Source: Natronorubrum thiooxidans
GTDB lineage: Archaea > Halobacteriota > Halobacteria > Halobacteriales > Natrialbaceae
Length of the DNA: 64,000 nucleotides
Reading direction: 5' to 3'
NCBI RefSeq assembly: GCF_900156475.1
Contig: NZ_FTNR01000002.1
Location: forward strand, 124,001-188,000
The notes beneath the pieces were generated by a model, which had not been told where the DNA came from, did not search any database, and saw nothing but the letters and a program-made list of their open reading frames with translations. Both the position numbers and the translations under genes were made by a program. Below, in pieces: positions 34,146 through 42,488 of this stretch (the first letter of the stretch is position 1; every line of letters starts with the position of its first letter).

Positions 34146-35322
34146 CGGTCTCACCATCCGTGTTGAACGCATCGACGATCGTCTCGACGAGTTTCGTCGA
34201 GGGTACGACGGCGTCGACACAGCCCGTTTGAATTGCCTGACAGGGGATTCCAAAGACTGGACTCGTCGCTTCGTCCTGTGCGATGGTGTGCCCGCCGGCG
34301 GCCTTGATCGCCTCGATCCCGTCTGCGCCGTCGGCTCCCATGCCGGTCAGAGCGATGCCACAGAGCCGGTCGTCGACCTGTTCGGCTGCCGTCTGCATTG
34401 TGACATCGATCGCCGGCCGCACGCCGTGAATCGGCTCACTCTCGTCGAGACGGACCCGAAGTCGTCCGCCGATATTCGTCGCCACCTCGAGATGGGCACT
34501 CCCCGGTGCAACCGCGACCTCTCCCGACCGGATTACGTCGCCGTCGGTCGCCTCGCGGATATCGTATGCGCTACGTGAATCGAGGCGGTGGGCAAAGCGG
34601 TCGGTAAACTCGGCGGGCATATGCTGGACGACGAGAATCTTCGCGTCGAGGTCGATCGGGAGCCGTTCGAACAGCGCTTCGATGATCTTCGGGCCACCGG
34701 TCGACGCACCGATGACGACGGTCGGATTCTCGGCGAGACTGTCGACGTCGGGTTCGGTCGTCGTCTCGAGATCGGGACCGGGTGGTCCAGACCGTGATGG
34801 TTCCGTTTGAACTCCCGTTTCGGACTCGGTTTGGCCGCCGGTCCCGGCGACTGCCGGGCTTGTCCCGGCCGACTGTTCCGTCCGCGTCGCGTATGCGGAC
34901 GCGGCAGCGCGAGCGAGCGCGATCGACGAGGCGTTCGCATCGGCGAGTTCGTCGACTTTCTCGACGACGTCGGCAGTAAGATGGGTCACCGTTCTCGAGT
35001 CCGATCCGTCGGGTTTGTGGAGGAAGTCGACGGCACCTCGCTCGAGGGCGTCGAGCGTCGCCTCCGTCCCCCGATCGGTGTGGACGCTGAGCATGAGGAT
35101 CAGCGTCGGGTTCGTCGCCATGATTCGTTCGACGGCGTCGATCCCGTCCAGTTCGGGCATTTCGACGTCCATCGTGATGACGTCGGGGTCGTATGTCGCG
35201 GCGGCCTCGATGGCCGCTGAGCCGTTCGCCGCCGTCTCGACGTCGTAGCCGGCCGTAGTGAGCGCGTTGCCGATGACTGTCCGCATAAACTGTGAATCGT
35301 CGACAACGAGTACTCGCGTCAT
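34138..35322 (-). CDS. cheB: CheB receptor methylesterase/response regulator
   Basis: 394 residues. Receiver domain with phospho-Asp52 (VITMDVEMPELDG), then a 75-residue acidic linker. The methylesterase domain has the catalytic triad Ser in VVIGASTGGPK (about 203), His in VVQHMPAEF (about 232) and Asp in LTGMGADGADG (about 330). It removes methyl groups from transducers. It overlaps cheY upstream by 4 bases and cheA downstream by 8, making a translationally coupled phosphorelay set. Confidence 0.96.
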   Translation of the reverse strand: MTRVLVVDDSQFMRTVIGNALTTAGYDVETAANGSAAIEAAATYDPDVITMDVEMPELDGIDAVERIMATNPTLILMLSVHTDRGTEATLDALERGAVDFLHKPDGSDSRTVTHLTADVVEKVDELADANASSIALARAAASAYATRTEQSAGTSPAVAGTGGQTESETGVQTEPSRSGPPGPDLETTTEPDVDSLAENPTVVIGASTGGPKIIEALFERLPIDLDAKILVVQHMPAEFTDRFAHRLDSRSAYDIREATDGDVIRSGEVAVAPGSAHLEVATNIGGRLRVRLDESEPIHGVRPAIDVTMQTAAEQVDDRLCGIALTGMGADGADGIEAIKAAGGHTIAQDEATSPVFGIPCQAIQTGCVDAVVPSTKLVETIVDAFNTDGETDD

Positions 35323-35681
35323 GCCGCAACGACGTCTGAAAGGGCCTTTCTGACGCTGTGTTCTTCGAACGGCTTCGTGACGTACCCGTCTGCGCCAGCC
35401 TTCACGGCGAGTTTCATTTTCTCACGTTGCCCGACACTCGTACACATGATGACCTGGGCGTCCGGATCAATCTTCTTGATCGCCGCGGTCGCCTTGATGC
35501 CGTTTGCTTTCGGCATCACAATGTCCATCATGACGATATCGGGATCGTGTTCTTTGTACAGTTTGACTGCTTCGGCGCCGTTGGACGCCTCTCCGAGAAT
35601 GCGGTAATCCTGTTCCAAAATCTGGCGCAGTAAGTTCCGCATAAAATGAGAGTCATCCACGATGAGCACCCCTGTCGACAT
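35319..35681 (-). CDS. cheY: CheY response regulator
   Basis: 120-residue single receiver domain. Acidic pair Asp9-Asp10, phospho-acceptor Asp53 (VMMDIVMPKANG), conserved Thr/Ser in MCTSVGQ and Lys in VTKPFEEHS. CheY-P signals to the archaellum motor through CheF-type adaptors in archaea (family knowledge), and neither archaellum genes nor cheF occur in this window. First gene of cheY-B-A-C-C-D-R. A T-rich TATA-like CATTTATGG lies about 40 bases upstream. Confidence 0.96.
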   Translation of the reverse strand: MSTGVLIVDDSHFMRNLLRQILEQDYRILGEASNGAEAVKLYKEHDPDIVMMDIVMPKANGIKATAAIKKIDPDAQVIMCTSVGQREKMKLAVKAGADGYVTKPFEEHSVRKALSDVVAA

Positions 35682-35820
35682 TCAGTAGTACACCACCCGC
35701 TGATAGCAATACGACTACCATAAATGCTGTCTCCCTGTTATCAAGTGTGATAAACAACGAATACGGAACGGAGAGCACACTCAACGCCGAGATCACCCTC
35801 TCGGTCCCATCGCGATTTTC

Positions 35821-36621
35821 CTACGGTCGTTGTTTCCGGTGTCCGGACGCCTGCAGCAGCGTCTCCACATCGATGAGCGGTGTCACCTCGATAACGACCT
35901 CTCGAGTCAGTCCTCCGTCGTCGAACGCTTCTGACTCCGTTTCATTCGATTCGAACGTAAATGGATCCCCGGCGTCGTCGCTGGAGCGACCATGGAGCGA
36001 ACCCCGTGTCGCCGACGCCATCCCGGTATCGCCGGCGTCGACCGCTGTGCCAGTCCCGGACGCGCTATCGGTTCCCGGTCGGTTCGTGGCGACGACCTCG
36101 TTATCGGCAGCCTCGTACTCGTGTTCTTGCTCGAGGAGTGCGGTCACGAGTGGATGTGTGAGTGCATCGCCGGAGAATGGCCGGTCTTCGACGGCCGCTT
36201 CGTCGAGGATGTCGCTCTCGGCAATCGTTTCGACGCCGATGACGTCATCGACGCGGATCGCTGCGGACTGCTGATCTGTCGGACGATCGAGGACGAGCAG
36301 CCGTTCTCGGCCGGAGTCGGTCACACTATCGCTCGGAAAGTGGACGCTAGGATCGATTACTGCAGTGACCTCACCACGGAGATCGACCATCCCCTCGATG
36401 GCAGGTGGTGTCCGAGGGACCCGTGTCAACTCGTCGGGGACCTCTGCGAGCGTTCCGACAGCGTCGACCGATACCGCGAGTCGGTGCTCGCCACTCTCGA
36501 AGAAGACGAACCGCTCGAACTCTTCCGCGTTTTCGTCCGCGTCGTCCGTCTTCTGCCGCCGTTGGTCGTCGGTGCTGTCGATATCGATTCCCAGTAGCTT
36601 TTCGGAGAGATCCGGGGCCAT
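35821..36621 (-). CDS. cheW: CheW-like coupling protein with internal acidic insertion
   Basis: 266 residues. A CheW fold runs from FERFVFFESGEHRLAVSVDA through IEGMVDLRGEVTAVIDPS to GRERLLVLD. The last strand and helix of the fold (REVVIEVTPLIDVETLL) lie about 85 residues further on, after a Ser/Asp/Gly-rich insertion (GTDSASGTGTAVDAGD ... FTFESNETESEAF). The N-terminal 30 residues are also acidic. CheW couples receptors to CheA. It lies upstream of cheY on the same strand, separated by a 139-base gap, and is divergent from the other cheW. Confidence 0.88.
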   Translation of the reverse strand: MAPDLSEKLLGIDIDSTDDQRRQKTDDADENAEEFERFVFFESGEHRLAVSVDAVGTLAEVPDELTRVPRTPPAIEGMVDLRGEVTAVIDPSVHFPSDSVTDSGRERLLVLDRPTDQQSAAIRVDDVIGVETIAESDILDEAAVEDRPFSGDALTHPLVTALLEQEHEYEAADNEVVATNRPGTDSASGTGTAVDAGDTGMASATRGSLHGRSSDDAGDPFTFESNETESEAFDDGGLTREVVIEVTPLIDVETLLQASGHRKQRP

Positions 36622-36747
36622 GTTCCTGGTCGTGTATCAAGTTCCATGACTAAAACGTTGACTCCGAACACTGGTCGCCGCGATATCGTCTTACAATTGC
36701 CCAAGCGCGTTGTTTACGACGTTATTGCAGCGTTCTCATCTCGAAAT

Positions 36748-36756
36748 CTTTATTTT
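36748..36756 (+). promoter_or_regulatory. TATA box of the short cheW
   Basis: CTTTATTTT lies 25-33 bases before ATG 36781, indicating a leaderless transcript. Confidence 0.55.
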
Positions 36757-36780
36757 GCACCTCTGAAAGTATACGCCAGA

Positions 36781-37230
36781 ATGGCCTCGGCTGTCAACAG
36801 TGACGATCACGTTACCGTTCTCACGTTCGACCTCGAGAACGACCGCTACTGTGTCAGGGCCGCTGCCGTCGCATCCGTCCTCGGCGTGACGGACGACCAA
36901 TCCATTGCGACAGCGGACGACCCGTGGAACGCAGGGTCGGTTACGGTCGCCGGCGAACGGGTCCGAGTCGTCGACCTCCCGCGGGCGTTTACCGCCACCT
37001 CACGGACGACTGCACGGATCGATGACCCGAAACTGCTCGTCTTTACCGCCACCAACGCCGACGATGCCCACTACGGCTGGCTCGTCGACGAGGTCGACGC
37101 CACACGAACGGTCCGTCCGAACAGCCTCGAGCCGACACGAACGAGTTCCCAACTGGCACACGTCAAGGGGCGTCTCGAAATCGACGGCGACGATGTTATT
37201 TGGCTCGCTGAGCGGACGATTCACGGCTGA
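36781..37230 (+). CDS. cheW: CheW chemotaxis coupling protein (short form)
   Basis: 149-residue CheW: HVTVLTFDLENDRYCVRAAAV, then VTVAGERVRVVDLPRAF, KLLVFTATNADDAHYGWLVD and the closing KGRLEIDGDDVIWLAER. ATG 36781 was chosen over earlier in-frame starts because the TATA box lies 25-33 bases upstream. It is transcribed away from the main che operon and is convergent with the DUF5803 gene. Having two CheW proteins of different size suggests that they join different receptor arrays (inference). Confidence 0.93.
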   Translation: MASAVNSDDHVTVLTFDLENDRYCVRAAAVASVLGVTDDQSIATADDPWNAGSVTVAGERVRVVDLPRAFTATSRTTARIDDPKLLVFTATNADDAHYGWLVDEVDATRTVRPNSLEPTRTSSQLAHVKGRLEIDGDDVIWLAERTIHG

Positions 37231-37240
37231 GACGGGCCGA

Positions 37241-38014
37241 CTACCGCATTCCCGGCGGCGGTCCGTCGTCGGAGTCGTCCTCGAGTTCGACGTCTAACCC
37301 CATCTCCTCGCGTTGTTTTCGAAGGCGCTTGACCTGCCGGTAGTAGTAGGCAGCGCCAGCACCGCCGATCACGGCGACAGTGGCAACGAGCCCGATAAAC
37401 AGCGGAATGTCGCGAGTCAGATAGTATCGCAGTGAGATGGTGCTGTCTACCTCATCCCACGTCAGCCGTTCCTGGTCGTCGACAATCTCTCGCTCGTAGC
37501 CACTCGGGGTGACGTCGCCGAACAGGAAGTTCGACGTCCGATGGTCTTCGGGAATCGTTATTTCGTACGATCCCTCGACGTACGCCGGCAGACTGAACGT
37601 TTTGCGCCCGGCTTCGCCCGAAAACGCGACCGTACCGTTGCCGTCGGGAACCCGAACGTCGGTGCTCGTATCGCCCTGTTCGATATCCAGTTCCGAGCCC
37701 GTCACCTCGGTCCCGTTTGGATACCAGTAGCGGACGCTATGGATCTCGAGTGCCTGATCGCTGTAGATGTTCGATCGATACAACGACAGTTCGTCGGTGT
37801 CCTCTAAGTCGTAGACGGCACGGAACTCGCCGTTGCTGGTCAGACTGCCCTCTTCGATGTCGATAGCGACGTCTGCGTCGCTGTCGCGCAGATCGTCGTA
37901 CTCCTGCTCACGATCGAGGTCTTCATCGGGAATGCCGCCGGAGAACGCCGAACAGCCGGCTCCGACGACCAGCAAGCCGACCACGAGCACTGCAAAAACG
38001 AGCCGTCGGTTCAT
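37241..38014 (-). CDS. DUF5803-type lipoprotein
   Basis: 257 residues. Sec lipoprotein signal MNRRLVFAVLVVGLLVVGAG with Cys at 21, a beta-rich extracellular domain (about 60-190), and then a C-terminal transmembrane helix (PLFIGLVATVAVIGGAGAAYYY). A basic and acidic cytosolic tail (RLRKQREEMGLDVELEDD, PPPGMR) ends the protein. It matches a haloarchaeal family known as DUF5803 (recalled). Function unknown. It forms a minus-strand run with DUF2110 and tfe: its start lies directly against the DUF2110 stop (no gap). Confidence 0.82.
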   Translation of the reverse strand: MNRRLVFAVLVVGLLVVGAGCSAFSGGIPDEDLDREQEYDDLRDSDADVAIDIEEGSLTSNGEFRAVYDLEDTDELSLYRSNIYSDQALEIHSVRYWYPNGTEVTGSELDIEQGDTSTDVRVPDGNGTVAFSGEAGRKTFSLPAYVEGSYEITIPEDHRTSNFLFGDVTPSGYEREIVDDQERLTWDEVDSTISLRYYLTRDIPLFIGLVATVAVIGGAGAAYYYRQVKRLRKQREEMGLDVELEDDSDDGPPPGMR

Positions 38015-38695
38015 TTACGGAACAACACAGCGGAGTTCCGCTGGGAGATACTCGCCGACGCTCGCCAGCAGTCCCGGTGGATCGGTGTCTTCGGTACAGA
38101 TGACACTCTGCTCCAGCAGGCCGAGACGCTCGACGGTGACGTAGTCCTGGGCGTGTCCAGCACGGTTGAGCGTCGCCCGGACCTCCGCACGGGTGGCGCT
38201 GTTGACGTTGAGTCGGCCGTTGCCACGCGTCCACTCGTAGAGTCGGTCCTGAGCTTCCTCGGCGAGCCGTGATGGCTCGTCGTCGCCGCCATAGACGAAC
38301 TCGAGTGGCACGTGCTGGACTAACCCGTACCGTTCGCGGATCTGTGCCGGGGTGCCCTGTCCGAGTCCGAGTTGGTCGGTCGGAATTCGGACGCCGTCGC
38401 CCTGTCCGGCATCGAGCACGAAGCCGTCGTCATCCCAGGACTCGAGGGTGCCGATGTACGTCTCGCTGGCCTCGAGGTCGGGGACGATTTCGCCGAACTC
38501 CTCGCCGAGGACGTTTCGTGCGACGGTGGCGTCGTCGCCCTCGATCGTGACCGAGGGGAAATCGTCGTGACGGATGCCGATATCGAACTCGACGTCGAGG
38601 TCGCCGATCTCGTTGTCGACCAGCGAGCGCAGCGAGTCGAGCGATCGCTGACGCGCATCGCCGTCGACGTAGAGTTTGGTTGCGAGGACAACCAT
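38015..38695 (-). CDS. DUF2110 family protein
   Basis: 226 residues, soluble. MVVLATKLYVDGDARQRSLD opens the DUF2110 fold, with a later SH3-like beta segment (YIGTLESWDDDGFVLDAGQG, VRIPTDQLGLG) and a C-terminal VNSATRAEVRATLNRAGHA block that looks like a helix-hairpin-helix. Such a combination suggests nucleic-acid contact (inference). Its ATG overlaps the stop of tfe by one base (TAATG), an arrangement that is widely conserved in haloarchaea to my knowledge, hinting at a link with transcription. Confidence 0.85.
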   Translation of the reverse strand: MVVLATKLYVDGDARQRSLDSLRSLVDNEIGDLDVEFDIGIRHDDFPSVTIEGDDATVARNVLGEEFGEIVPDLEASETYIGTLESWDDDGFVLDAGQGDGVRIPTDQLGLGQGTPAQIRERYGLVQHVPLEFVYGGDDEPSRLAEEAQDRLYEWTRGNGRLNVNSATRAEVRATLNRAGHAQDYVTVERLGLLEQSVICTEDTDPPGLLASVGEYLPAELRCVVP

Positions 38696-39219
38696 TAGGC
38701 GTCCGCGTCGATGTTGAGTTCGTCCTCGAGCGCGTCGAGACGGTCGTCCATCGAATTGACGAGCCGGTTGTTGTCCATCGATTCCAGCGGCGAGCCACAT
38801 TCGGGACACTCGAACCCGAAGTCCATCGCTTCACCGAACTCGAAGCGGATGGAACAGATCTCACAGAGATAGAACTCGTGATTGCGCTCGTACTCCCGGC
38901 GATCCTCCAAGGCGTCGTGGAGGCGGTACATCTCCTCTTCTAGGTTCTCCGGAATGTTGTCGTACTCGAACGTCCAGAGATAGGTGAGCCACCCCGAATC
39001 CTCGTCGCGTAGCCGTCGGTAGGTGGCGAGGTCGTTTTCGTACAGGATAAACAGCGCGCGCCGCACGTCGTTCAACTCGAGATCCAGGTCTTCTGCAAGC
39101 TCCTCGTCGGTCACTTCCCCGTCCGGCGGCGCTGCCGCGACGGGCATTCCCGTGGGACCGACCAGCTCGTGTAGGTACTTCTGGATAACCGGGTCCTCGA
39201 GCAGGTCCTCAAAAGCCAT
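38695..39219 (-). CDS. tfe: Transcription factor E, alpha subunit
   Basis: 174 residues. N-terminal winged helix (DEELAEDLDLELNDVRRALF), a coiled region, and a C-terminal zinc ribbon with two Cys pairs (CEIC and CPEC). TFE stimulates RNA polymerase open-complex formation. The start is supported by a TATA-like element 25-32 bases upstream. First gene of tfe-DUF2110-DUF5803, divergent from the MBL hydrolase gene. Confidence 0.95.
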   Translation of the reverse strand: MAFEDLLEDPVIQKYLHELVGPTGMPVAAAPPDGEVTDEELAEDLDLELNDVRRALFILYENDLATYRRLRDEDSGWLTYLWTFEYDNIPENLEEEMYRLHDALEDRREYERNHEFYLCEICSIRFEFGEAMDFGFECPECGSPLESMDNNRLVNSMDDRLDALEDELNIDADA

Positions 39220-39242
39220 TACCTACGTGTAACGCCGTGTGT

Positions 39243-39250
39243 CCATTAAG
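39243..39250 (-). promoter_or_regulatory. TATA box of tfe
   Basis: On the minus strand CTTAATGG lies 25-32 bases before the tfe ATG at 39219, suggesting a leaderless transcript. Confidence 0.5.
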
Positions 39251-39311
39251 TCTTGTCAACTACCCCGCGTCGGGGGAACGTACAGGTGGCTGGACAGCGC
39301 TTCTCGAAACG

Positions 39312-40304
39312 ATGACCACCGAGACCGGCGGTCCCTTGCAGGGCGATCACGTATTCTCGACGATTCATCGCCTCGAGTTCGACGTCCCCTGGCCGCCAAA
39401 ACACGTCGCCGCGTACGTGATCGACGGCCCCGAACCGATTCTCATTGACGCCGGTGCACCGGGCGAAGAAGCCGCACAGACCCTCGAAGCTGGCCTCGAG
39501 CGGGTCGGCTACACGGTCGCCGATATCGACCACGTGCTCGTGACCCATCCCCACAGCGACCACGTCGGGCAGGTGCCGACGCTCCGTGCTACCGGCGCGA
39601 CGGTCCATGCCCCAGCAGTCGCACTCGAGCGACTCGAGCGCGATCCGAGGACTGTTCGATCGACTGTCCGCGAGGTGGCCATGTCGGCTGGGTATCGCGG
39701 AGAGATCCTCGCGGACGTCGTCGACGACCAGCTCGAGTCGTTCCGGCGGAGCAGCCGACTGCTCGATCCTGAGGCGACAGTCCCGATCGTCCCGGACACG
39801 CCGGTTTCGGTCGGTGGCTACGACTTTGAGCCCCTCGAGACGCCGGGTCACGAGACGAGCCATCTGTGTTTCGAGAGCGACCTCGAGGGAGAGACGGCAC
39901 TGTTTACTGGCGACGCACTCATCGAGCCGTTTCGCGCCGGCGCGTTCGACGTCGGCCTCGAGTGGGGTGCCTACGACGGCCTCGAACGGTACGTAACGGC
40001 GATGGATCGCCTCGAGAAGACGACGGCGACGTACGGCTATCCCGGTCACGGGCCCGTCTTCGAGGAGCCACGCCGAGTCGTCGAACGCACGCGCGAGCGG
40101 ATCGAGACGCTGATTTCGGAGACCCGTGACGCGCTGGCCGCGATCGAACCCGCCACACCCCTTGCGGTGGCCGAACAGCGGGTCGGCAGCGTTCGCTATA
40201 CCGCACCCGTAATGGATACGATGGCCACACTGGGGGCGCTCGAGCGACGGGGGACGGTCGCCTTCGACCTCGAGGACGGCGTTCGGCGGTATCGGACGGC
40301 CTGA
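39312..40304 (+). CDS. Metallo-beta-lactamase-fold hydrolase
   Basis: 330 residues. Metal-binding motif THPHSDH (about 79-85), His in TPGHETSHLC, Asp in LFTGDALI and a distal His in YGYPGHGPVF. A C-terminal helical/winged-helix extension (about 240-330, LAVAEQRVGSVRYTAPVMDT) resembles the LACTB2/RNase-Z-like branch. It is probably a hydrolase of a thioester or phosphodiester; the substrate is unknown. ATG 39312 is chosen because upstream in-frame codons overlap the tfe promoter region. Confidence 0.9.
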   Translation: MTTETGGPLQGDHVFSTIHRLEFDVPWPPKHVAAYVIDGPEPILIDAGAPGEEAAQTLEAGLERVGYTVADIDHVLVTHPHSDHVGQVPTLRATGATVHAPAVALERLERDPRTVRSTVREVAMSAGYRGEILADVVDDQLESFRRSSRLLDPEATVPIVPDTPVSVGGYDFEPLETPGHETSHLCFESDLEGETALFTGDALIEPFRAGAFDVGLEWGAYDGLERYVTAMDRLEKTTATYGYPGHGPVFEEPRRVVERTRERIETLISETRDALAAIEPATPLAVAEQRVGSVRYTAPVMDTMATLGALERRGTVAFDLEDGVRRYRTA

Positions 40305-40322
40305 GCGAACCGGTTACGTCGC

Positions 40323-40556
40323 TCACTCGGCGGACTCAGCGTCGGCGCTGTCGCTGGCCTCGCGGTGCGTGTTCCAGACGGTCGCGACGATGACGAGGAC
40401 GAGTGCCATCGCGAACCCGTAGAAGACGCCCATTGCAACCGCTTCTGGAAGCGTGTGGTTGGTCGCGAGCAACACGACGACATTGAGGACGACGAGGACT
40501 GGTCCGAGCATGAACCACTCGATCGGCGTCCGTGGAAGCGACATCGAGGAACCCAT
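40323..40556 (-). CDS. Small two-helix membrane protein, unknown
   Basis: 77 residues. Two hydrophobic helices (EWFMLGPVLVVLNVVVLLAT and AVAMGVFYGFAMALVLVIVA) flanked by charged ends, with an acidic tail DSADAESAE. Start could be M1 or M5. Conserved-looking composition, but no family recognised. Convergent with the MBL gene. A 189-base gap to the next gene (40557-40745) shows nothing recognisable. Confidence 0.65.
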   Translation of the reverse strand: MGSSMSLPRTPIEWFMLGPVLVVLNVVVLLATNHTLPEAVAMGVFYGFAMALVLVIVATVWNTHREASDSADAESAE

Positions 40557-40745
40557 ACTGGATCTGCGTCTCCCGAGCAGAAAAACTATACTGTCGGCTG
40601 TGACTGCTCGGCAGAGCCGTCACCGGTCGTCGCCGTCGGCGCGTGCGCGGTCTCGCGGCTCCAGTCCTGTCGTTCGAACGATCTGGAGACCGTTTTGCGA
40701 TCCGTTTCACTTGTTTCGGCTGTCCGACTGCGGTGAGTTGTCCGA

Positions 40746-41294
40746 CTACTCCTCGTCGACCGACTCGACGCGCTTACCGGTTTCCATCGGGATCACCTGC
40801 CGATCCGCGGCGGTCCACTCACGCTCGAGTTCGCGACCCTCGAACAGTCGATCTAAAAAGACGGCCAGTCCGGCGACCTCGGAGTGGGGCTGGTTGGTAA
40901 CGCCGACGTTCCAGTCGGCCTGTTCGTAGACGTCGAAGGGGACCTTTTCAGCGCCGACGACGACGAGCAGTGACTCACCGGCGTCCTGATGGGCGGCTCG
41001 AATCTCGGCTTCGACGTCCTGGACGCGCTCGCCGTACATCGTGAGGTGGACGACCTTTCCGGCCCAGTTGCGGAGCATCGCCTGGGGAGAGTCCGTTAGT
41101 TCGACCTCGAAGGGGCCGCCGAAACGGTCGGTGATGTCCGCGACGGTTGCTTTCGACTGGCCGGCGTTGTCGGGAAAGCAGACCCGGTCGGCACCTAACG
41201 CCCGTGCGGTCAACCCGACGTGGGTCGTCATCCGCTCGTCCCGGCCGGGCCGATGACCAAGCCGGAGGACGGCGACTTCGGCTGTTCCGTTCAT
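40746..41294 (-). CDS. trm56: tRNA (cytidine-56-2'-O)-methyltransferase
   Basis: 182 residues of the archaeal aTrm56 SPOUT family, which methylates C56 in the tRNA T-loop with SAM. VLRLGHRPGRDERMTTHVGL is the family opening, and LLVVVGAEKVPFDVYEQADW followed by NVGVTNQPHSEVAGLAVFLD form the knotted SAM-binding region. It is single-gene, divergent from a small membrane protein. Confidence 0.94.
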   Translation of the reverse strand: MNGTAEVAVLRLGHRPGRDERMTTHVGLTARALGADRVCFPDNAGQSKATVADITDRFGGPFEVELTDSPQAMLRNWAGKVVHLTMYGERVQDVEAEIRAAHQDAGESLLVVVGAEKVPFDVYEQADWNVGVTNQPHSEVAGLAVFLDRLFEGRELEREWTAADRQVIPMETGKRVESVDEE

Positions 41295-41395
41295 ACCAGA
41301 GTATATCCCTGTCGTGCATATGTGGATTCGGATTCAGCGACTCTCGAGAGATCGAGTATCCGCAGATATTTGGTCACACATCACGAATGCCACGT

Positions 41396-41611
41396 ATGAG
41401 CAATGAGAAGGCACCGGTGTTTTCGGACGGGTTCGTCGTTCCGATAACCGGGCTTTTGGCGCTCCTGTTCGCGGTAATGGCCGGAATGACGGTGCTTCCA
41501 GCGCTATCCGGTTCACCAGGTGATATCGCGTTGCCAATCATTTTCGGAATCGCGAGCCTCCTGTCGTTCCGTCTGCGACAGCGAGCACGCGCTGGGAAAG
41601 AGGGGCGCTGA
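41396..41611 (+). CDS. Small two-helix membrane protein, unknown
   Basis: 71 residues from ATG 41396 (MSNEKAPVFSDGF); an alternative ATG lies three codons upstream. Two helices: PITGLLALLFAVMAGMTVL and DIALPIIFGIASLLSF, then a basic tail RLRQRARAGKEGR. No family recognised. The frame is open much further upstream, but that stretch overlaps the tRNA methyltransferase in antisense and is not coding-like. Confidence 0.6.
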   Translation: MSNEKAPVFSDGFVVPITGLLALLFAVMAGMTVLPALSGSPGDIALPIIFGIASLLSFRLRQRARAGKEGR

Positions 41612-41714
41612 GAACGGCGGTGTGTAGCAGTAAACGCCGACCGCGTACCGCACGGCAGTCGATTGGTGACTCGATTCAGCCGCCGATCTCAGAGCCGAGA
41701 GACTCGAACCGGTG

Positions 41715-41933
41715 TCACTGCTGTTTGGCCAGTTCGATCGAGAAGAAAAAGCCGAAGTAGGCAGGAACACCGGCTGCCATGAACATATAGAACGCCCACG
41801 TGGGTGCGCTCGTAAAGACGAAGTCGAAGAGGATACTCACCAACGCGACCCAGGCGACGGCGAACATCAGGTCGTGGACCATTCCGTTCCTGTTTTCTTT
41901 GACGTGCTGACGAAAGCGTTCAGCAAGGCTCAT
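41715..41933 (-). CDS. Small two-helix membrane protein, unknown
   Basis: 72 residues. A short basic-acidic N-terminus (LAERFRQHVKENRNGM), then two hydrophobic helices (DLMFAVAWVALVSILFDFVF, AFYMFMAAGVPAYFGFFFSI). Similar small proteins are widespread in haloarchaea, and no function is known to me. It stands alone between a convergent small gene and the usp gene on the same strand. Confidence 0.65.
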   Translation of the reverse strand: MSLAERFRQHVKENRNGMVHDLMFAVAWVALVSILFDFVFTSAPTWAFYMFMAAGVPAYFGFFFSIELAKQQ

Positions 41934-42021
41934 CGTGTAGTTCCTCGTGAGTGTGTCGGCGATGATCGTTTCATACTGTAAGAAAAGAACCGGTAATACG
42001 TCAGTCTTGTGCGTTGGCGGC

Positions 42022-42486
42022 TCAGTCGTCGCTTTCTTCGTAGTCGACGACCAGCACGGGGGTATGCGTCGAGCGCAGGACGCGCTCGGTGACGCTACCG
42101 AGCAGTGCGCGTCGGACGCCCGAACGCCCGTGGCTCCCCATCACGATGAGGTCGATATCGTTGTCTTCGGCGTAGCTGGCGATCAGCCGGTGTGGCTGGC
42201 CGCCGGAGTGATGTTCGACCGCGGACAGCCCGTGTGCCTCCGCTGTCTCCGTTACGTATCCAGTCGCTTCTTCGGCATCTTCACGCAGCTCTGTCATCCC
42301 CGCGAAGTCGCCTTGTTGAATACGGTCTACCTGCTCGGCACCCAAACCGTAGGCGACCGCGTCGGTATCGGCAATGTACAGCGCGTGAACGGTTGCGTCG
42401 TACTTTTCTGCCAGATCTACCGCAGTGTCGACCGCTATCTGTGCTACCTTGCTCCCGTCTGTCGGAACGAGTATGTTATCGTACAT
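42022..42486 (-). CDS. Universal stress protein (UspA)
   Basis: 154 residues. MYDNILVPTDGSKVAQIAVD and the ATP-binding-type motif GSHGRSGVRRALLGSVTERV (Gx2Gx9G(S/T)) followed by VLRSTHTPVLVV. The gene begins 2 bases after the stop of the symporter gene upstream, so both are likely cotranscribed, a pairing often seen for acetate or cation symporters. Confidence 0.92.
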   Translation of the reverse strand: MYDNILVPTDGSKVAQIAVDTAVDLAEKYDATVHALYIADTDAVAYGLGAEQVDRIQQGDFAGMTELREDAEEATGYVTETAEAHGLSAVEHHSGGQPHRLIASYAEDNDIDLIVMGSHGRSGVRRALLGSVTERVLRSTHTPVLVVDYEESDD

Positions 42487-42488
42487 TG

